Below, piece by piece: positions 57,180 through 64,000 of a stretch of 64,000 nucleotides of DNA. The notes beneath the pieces are model-generated. The model did no database searches. It saw only the letters and a program-made list of their open reading frames with translations, and was not told the origin of the DNA. The stretch's first letter is position 1. The number at the start of each line of letters is the position of its first letter. A program made the translations under genes and the position numbers. This DNA comes from Euonymus europaeus (lineage: Eukaryota; Streptophyta; Magnoliopsida; Celastrales; Celastraceae), in assembly GCA_963580455.1 (NCBI GenBank), contig OY756967.1, positions 11,554,501-11,618,500 on the forward strand, read 5' to 3'.

Positions 57180-60100
57180 GCTCGGTGTACACTTTTTATT
57201 GTTCTTTTATGTTAAATTTTACGAAAATGAGCTTGCACGATTATTTCGATGCCAAAACACCAACTTTCTATGACAAATGGACAAAACCTTTAAAAGCTCT
57301 TCCATAGAGAGAGTTGAGCAACTTCAGACTATCAAAGTTGCTCGGTGTACACTTTTTATTGTTCTTCTATGTTAAATTTTACTAAAATGAGCTTCCGGGG
57401 TTATTTCGATGCCAAAACACCAACTTTCTATGACAAATGGACAAAACCGTTAAAAGCACCTCCATAGCGAGAGTTGAGCAACTTCAGACAATCAAAGTTG
57501 CTCGGTGTACAATTTATATTTTCTACTAAGTCAAATTTTACGAGTATTAGCTTTCAAGATTATTTCGATGCCAAAACATTAACTTTCTATGACAAATGGA
57601 CAAAACCGTTAAAAGCTCTTCCATAGAAAGAGTTGAGCAACTTCGGACAATCAAACTTGCTCGGTGTGCACTTTTTATTGTTCTTTTATGTTAAATTTTA
57701 CGAAAATGAGATTCCTGGGTTATTTCGATGCCAAAACACCAACTTTCTATGACAAATGGACAAAACCGTTAAAAGCCCTTCCATAGAGAGAGTTTAGCAA
57801 CTTCGGACTATCAAAGTTGCTCGTTGTACACTTCATATTGTTTTACTAAGTCAAATTTTATGACAATAAGCTTTCAAGATTATTTCGATGCCAAAACACC
57901 AACTTTCTATGACAAATGGACAAAACCGTTAAAAGCACCTCCATAGCGAGAGTTGAGCAACTTCGGATTATCAAAGTTGCTCGGTGTACACTTTATATTG
58001 TTCTACTATGTTAAATTTAACGAAAATCAGCTTCCGGGGTTATTTCGATGCCAAAACACCAACTTTCAATGACAAATGGACAAAACCGTTAGAAGCTCCT
58101 CCATAGAGGGAATTGAGCAACTTCGGACAATCAAAGTTGCTCGGTGTACACTTTTTATTGTTCTTTTATGTTAAATTTTACGAAAATGAGCTTGCACGAT
58201 TATTTCGATGCCAAAACACCAACTTTCTATGACAAATAGACAAAATCGTTAAAAACACCTCCATAGAGAGAGTTGAGCAACTTCGGACAATCAATGTTGC
58301 TCGGTGTACACTTTTTATTGTTCTTTTATGTTAAATTTTACGAAAATGAGCTTGCACGATTATTTCGATGCCAAAACAACAACTTTCTATGACAAATGGA
58401 CAAAACTGTTAAAAGCTCTTCCATAGAGAGAGTTTAGCAACTTCGGACTATCAAAGTTGCTCGGTGTACACTTTATATTGTTCTACTAAGTCAAATTTTA
58501 TGAGTATAAGCTTCCAAGATTATTTCGATGCCAAAACATTAACTTTCTATGACAAATGCACAAAACAGTTAAAAGCACCTCCATAGAAAGAGTTGAACAT
58601 CTTTGGACAATCAAAGTTGCTCGGTGTACACTTTTTATTGTTCTTTTATGTTAAATTTTACGAAAATGAGCTTCCAGGATTATTTCGATGCCAAAACACC
58701 AACTTTCTATGACAAATGGACAAAACCGTTAAAAGCTCTTCCATAGAGAGAGTTTAGCAACTTCGGACTATCAAAGTTGCTCGGTGTACACTTTATATTG
58801 TTCTACTAAGTCAAATTTTACGAGTATAAGCTTCCAAGATTATTTCGATGCCAAAACATTAACTTTCTATGACAAATGGACAAAACTGTTAAAAGCACCT
58901 CTATAGAGAGAGTTGAGCATCTTCGGACAATCAAAGTTGCTCGGTGTACACTTTTTATTGTTCTTTTATGTTAAATTTTACGAAAATGAGCTTCCAGGAT
59001 TATTTCGATGCCAAAACAGCAACTTTCTATGACAAATGGACAAAACCGTTAAAAGCTCCTCCATAGAGAGAGTTGAGCAACTTCGGACTATCGAAGTTGC
59101 TCGGTGTAAACTTTTAATTATTCTTCTATGTTAGATTTTATGAAAATGAGCTTCCAGGATTATTTCGATACCAAAACACCAACTTTCTATGACAAATGGA
59201 CAAAACCGTTAAAAGCAACTCCATAGCGAGAGTTGAGCAACTTCGGACAATCAAAGTTGCTCGTTGTACAATTTATATTGTTCTACTAAGTCAAATTTTA
59301 CGACTATAAGCTTTCAAGATTATTTCGATGCCAAAACATTAACTTTCTATGAAAAATGGACAAAACCGTTAAAAGCTCCTCCATAGAAAGAGTTGAGCAA
59401 CTTCAGACTATCAAAGTTGCTCGGTGTACACTTTTTATTGTTCTTCTATGTTAAATTTTACGAAAATCAGCTTCCGGGGTTATTTCGATGCCAAAACACC
59501 AACTTTCTATGACAAATGGACAAAACCGTTAAAAGCTCCTCCATAGAGAGAGTTGAGCAAGTTCGGACTATCAAAGTTGCTCGGTGTACACTTTTTATTG
59601 TTCTTCTATGTTAAATTTTACGAAAATCAGCTTCCGGGATTATTTCGATGCCAAAACACCAACTTTCTATGACAAATGGACAAAACCGTTAAAAGCCCCT
59701 CCATAGAGAGAGTTGAGCAACTTCGGACTATCAAAGTTGCTCGGTGTACACTTTTTATTGTTCTTCTATGTTAAATTATACGAAAATGAGCTTCCAGGAT
59801 TATTTCGATGCCAAAACACCAACTTTCTATGACAAATGGACAAAACCGTTAGAAGCTCCTCCATATAGGGAATTGAGCAACTTCGGACAATCAATGTCGC
59901 TCGGTGTACACTTTTTATTGTTCTTTAATGTTAAATTTTACGAAAATGAGCTTCCACGATTATTTCGATGCCAAAACACCAACTTTCTATGACAAATAGA
60001 CAAAACCGTTAAAAACACCTCCATAGAGAGAGTTGAGCAACTTCGGACAATCAATGTTGCTCGGTGTACACTTTTTATTGTTCTTTTATGTTAAATTTTA

Positions 60101-62937
60101 CGAAAATGAGCTTGCACGATTATTTCGATGCCAAAACACCAACTTTCTATGACAAATGGACAAAACCTTTAAAAGCTCTTCCATAGAGAGAGTTGAGCAA
60201 CTTCAGACTATCAAAGTTGCTCGGTGTACACTTTTTATTGTTCTTCTATGTTAAATTTTACTAAAATGAGCTTCCGGGGTTATTTCGATGCCAAAACACC
60301 AACTTTCTATGACAAATGGACAAAACCGTTAAAAGCACCTCCATAGCGAGAGTTGAGCAACTTCAGACAATCAAAGTTGCTCGGTGTACAATTTATATTT
60401 TCTACTAAGTCAAATTTTACGAGTATTAGCTTTCAAGATTATTTCGATGCCAAAACATTAACTTTCTATGACAAATGGACAAAACCGTTAAAAGCTCTTC
60501 CATAGAAAGAGTTGAGCAACTTCGGACAATCAAACTTGCTCGGTGTACACTTTTTATTGTTCTTTTATGTTAAATTTTACGAAAATGAGATTCCTGGGTT
60601 ATTTCGATGCCAAAACACCAACTTTCTATGACAAATGGACAAAACCGTTAAAAGCCCTTCCATAGAGAGAGTTTAGCAACTTCGGACTATCAAAGTTGCT
60701 CGTTGTACACTTCATATTGTTTTACTAAGTCAAATTTTATGACAATAAGCTTTCAAGATTATTTCGATGCCAAAACACCAACTTTCTATGACAAATGGAC
60801 AAAACCGTTAAAAGCACCTCCATAGCGAGAGTTGAGCAACTTCGGATTATCAAAGTTGCTCGGTGTACACTTTATATTGTTCTACTATGTTAAATTTAAC
60901 GAAAATCAGCTTCCGGGGTTATTTCGATGCCAAAACACCAACTTTCTATGACAAATGGACAAAACCGTTAGAAGCTCCTCCATAGAGGGAATTGAGCAAC
61001 TTCGGACAATCAAAGTTGCTCGGTGTACACTTTTTATTGTTCTTTTATGTTAAATTTTACGAAAATGAGCTTGCACGATTATTTCGATGCCAAAACACCA
61101 ACTTTCTATGACAAATAGACAAAATCGTTAAAAACACCTCCATAGAGAGAGTTGAGCAACTTCGGACAATCAATGTTGCTCGGTGTACACTTTTTATTGT
61201 TCTTTTATGTTAAATTTTACGAAAATGAGCTTGCACGATTATTTCGATGCCAAAACAACAACTTTCTATGACAAATGGACAAAACTGTTAAAAGCTCTTC
61301 CATAGAGAGAGTTTAGCAACTTCGGACTATCAAAGTTGCTCGGTGTACACTTTATATTGTTCTACTAAGTCAAATTTTATGAGTATAAGCTTCCAAGATT
61401 ATTTCGATGCCAAAACATTAACTTTCTATGACAAATGCACAAAACAGTTAAAAGCACCTCCATAGAAAGAGTTGAACATCTTTGGACAATCAAAGTTGCT
61501 CGGTGTACACTTTTTATTGTTCTTTTATGTTAAATTTTACGAAAATGAGCTTCCAGGATTATTTCGATGCCAAAACACCAACTTTCTATGACAAATGGAC
61601 AAAACCGTTAAAAGCTCTTCCATAGAGAGAGTTTAGCAACTTCGGACTATCAAAGTTGCTCGGTGTACACTTTATATTGTTCTACTAAGTCAAATTTTAC
61701 GAGTATAAGCTTCCAAGATTATTTCGATGCCAAAACATTAACTTTCTATGACAAATGGACAAAACTGTTAAAAGCACCTCTATAGAGAGAGTTGAGCATC
61801 TTCGGACAATCAAAGTTGCTCGGTGTACACTTTTTATTGTTCTTTTATGTTAAATTTTACGAAAATGAGCTTCCAGGATTATTTCGATGCCAAAACAGCA
61901 ACTTTCTATGACAAATGGACAAAACCGTTAAAAGCTCCTCCATAGAGAGAGTTGAGCAACTTCGGACTATCGAAGTTGCTCGGTGTAAACTTTTAATTAT
62001 TCTTCTATGTTAGATTTTATGAAAATGAGCTTCCAGGATTATTTCGATACCAAAACACCAACTTTCTATGACAAATGGACAAAACCGTTAAAAGCAACTC
62101 CATAGCGAGAGTTGAGCAACTTCGGACAATCAAAGTTGCTCGTTGTACAATTTATATTGTTCTACTAAGTCAAATTTTACGACTATAAGCTTTCAAGATT
62201 ATTTCGATGCCAAAACATTAACTTTCTATGAAAAATGGACAAAACCGTTAAAAGCTCCTCCATAGAAAGAGTTGAGCAACTTCAGACTATCAAAGTTGCT
62301 CGGTGTACACTTTTTATTGTTCTTCTATGTTAAATTTTACGAAAATCAGCTTCCGGGGTTATTTCGATGCCAAAACACCAACTTTCTATGACAAATGGAC
62401 AAAACCGTTAAAAGCTCCTCCATAGAGAGAGTTGAGCAAGTTCGGACTATCAAAGTTGCTCGGTGTACACTTTTTATTGTTCTTCTATGTTAAATTTTAC
62501 GAAAATCAGCTTCCGGGATTATTTCGATGCCAAAACACCAACTTTCTATGACAAATGGACAAAACCGTTAAAAGCCCCTCCATAGAGAGAGTTGAGCAAC
62601 TTCGGACTATCAAAGTTGCTCGGTGTACACTTTTTATTGTTCTTCTATGTTAAATTATACGAAAATGAGCTTCCAGGATTATTTCGATGCCAAAACACCA
62701 ACTTTCTATGACAAATGGACAAAACCGTTAGAAGCTCCTCCATAGAGGGAATTGAGCAACTTCGGACAATCAATGTCGCTCGGTGTACACTTTTTATTGT
62801 TCTTTAATGTTAAATTTTACGAAAATGAGCTTCCACGATTATTTCGATGCCAAAACACCAACTTTCTATGACAAATAGACAAAACAGTTAAAAACACCTC
62901 CATAGAGAGAGTTGAGCAACTTCGGACAATCAATGTT
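57180..62937 (+). repeat. Higher-order repeat, two copies of 2879 bp (18 monomers)
   Basis: 57180-60058 and 60059-62937 are almost identical. The differences I found are single bases near 57668, 58071, 59866 and 60007. The length is 18 x 160 minus 1 because one unit lacks a G (TATTTTCTAC). Shared markers: GAGTATTAGC (57542, 60421) and TCAAACTTGC (57651, 60530). Confidence 0.9.
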
Positions 62938-64000
62938 GCTCGGTGTACACTTTTTATTGTTCTTTTATGTTAAATTTTACGAAAATGAGCTTGCACGATT
63001 ATTTCAATGCCAAAACACCAACTTTCTATGACAAATGGACAAAACCGTTAAAAGCACTTCCATAGCGAGGGTTGAGCAACTTCGGACAATCAAAGTTGCT
63101 CGGTGTACAATTTATATTGTTCTACTAAGTCAAATTTTACGAGTATAAGCTTTCAAGATTATTTCGATGCCAAAACATTAACTTTCTATGACAAATGGAC
63201 AAAACCGTTAAAAGCTCCTCCATAGAGGGAGTTGAGCAACTTTGGACAATCAAAGTTGCTCGGTGTACACTTTTTATTGTTCTTTTATGTTAAATTTTAC
63301 GAAAATGAGCTTGCACGATTATTTCGATGCCAAAATACCAACTTTCTATGACAAATAGACAAAACCTTTAAAAGCTCTTCCATAGAGAGAGTTGAGCAAC
63401 TTCAGACTATCAAAGTTGCTCGGTGTACACTTTTTATTGTTCTTCTATGCTAAATTTTACTAAAATGAGCTTCCGGGGTTATTTCGATGCCAAAACACCA
63501 ACTTTCTATGACAAATGGACAAAACCGTTAAAAGCACCTCCATAGCGAGAGTTGAGCAACTTCAGACAATCAAAGTTGCTCGGTGTACAATTTATATTTT
63601 CTACTAAGTCAAATTTTACGAGTATAAGCTTTCAAGATTATTTCGATGCCAAAACATTAACTTTCTATGACAAATGGACAAAACCGTTAAAAGCTCTTCC
63701 ATAGAAAGAGTTGAGCAACTTCGGACAATCAAAGTTGCTCGGTGTACACTTTTTATTGTTCTTTTATGTTAAATTTTACGAAAATGAGCTTGCACGATTA
63801 TTTGGATGCCAAAACACCAACTTTCTATGACAAATAGACAAAACCGTTAAAAACACCTCCATAGAGAGAGTTGAGCATCTTCGGACAATCAAAGTTGCTC
63901 GGTGTACACTTTTTATTGTTCTTTTATGTTAAATTTTACGAAAATGAGCTTCCAGGATTATTTCGATGCCAAAACACCAACTTTCTATGACAAATGGACA

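Larger units (their letters stand above)
21944..64000 (+). repeat. 160-bp satellite array, forward block 2 (continues past the window)
   Basis: About 263 head-to-tail monomers, most exactly 160 bp; variants of 159 bp carry a one-base loss, for example TATTTTCTAC for TATTGTTCTAC, or TGCTAATTTT. The monomer types alternate in recurring orders that make several higher-order repeats, listed separately. No gene, RNA gene, telomere repeat or other mobile element was seen in these 42 kb. Open frames of 60-80 codons here are chance gaps between stops and repeat with the array. Confidence 0.97.

Noticed and set aside
14771..59992. Repeated open frames of 60-82 codons across the satellite
   Set aside because: They recur with the tandem unit, have no shared codon bias or domain, and arise because the 160-bp period rotates the frame; they lie on either strand depending on array orientation.
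11233..64000. CRISPR-like array
   Set aside because: The repeats are contiguous 160-bp monomers with no unique spacers, and the window is eukaryotic.
11233..64000. CENP-B box or telomere-type repeats
   Set aside because: No match to the CENP-B box pattern and no TTTAGGG runs were seen; centromere identity cannot be claimed from sequence alone.

Overview
The window looks like repeat-rich nuclear DNA from a vascular plant, most likely a flowering plant. It has no ordinary host genes. It holds an endogenous plant pararetrovirus (Caulimoviridae), one solo LTR of a Ty1/copia-like retrotransposon, and more than 52 kb of a satellite with a monomer of about 160 bp. The species cannot be named from the sequence. 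The ORFs apparent inside the satellite are only stop-free gaps.

Layout. 1-1019 is the 5' part of a viral copy on the minus strand. It has a tRNA-Met-type primer-binding site at 966-978 and four short ORFs, the last cut by the window edge. 1018-9148 is a nearly complete copy on the plus strand, joined head to head to the first, so that 1-880 and 1018-1897 form a long inverted repeat with about 99.7% identity. The plus copy carries four short ORFs (A-D, 68-79 aa); a large polyprotein of 1826 aa (movement protein, capsid with zinc knuckle, aspartic protease, reverse transcriptase, RNase H); an overlapping ORF2 with one in-frame stop; and an intergenic region with a TATA box. The copy ends two bases into the primer-binding site, where the minus-strand DNA of such viruses has its gap. 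The fused movement-to-RNase H polyprotein and the overlapping ORF2 resemble Florendovirus/Petuvirus-type viruses. The four-ORF cassette upstream does not match a genome plan I can recall, and B, C and D look like tandem paralogues.

9149-9318 is a satellite monomer cut by a 1914-bp solo LTR (9319-11232) flanked by the 5-bp duplication AGAGA. Satellite fills the rest: forward at 11233-13176, inverted at about 13177-21943, and forward again to 64000, running off the window. It is organised into several higher-order repeats of about 1440, 2398, 2879, 3999 and 6.9-7.0 kb, some nearly identical between copies. Such an array could be pericentromeric or centromeric, but the sequence alone does not show it.

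The viral genes would act together in capsid formation, movement and reverse transcription. Several lesions suggest this copy is not functional: loss of the segment from the primer site to ORF A, a probable in-frame deletion in the RT, and a stop in ORF2.
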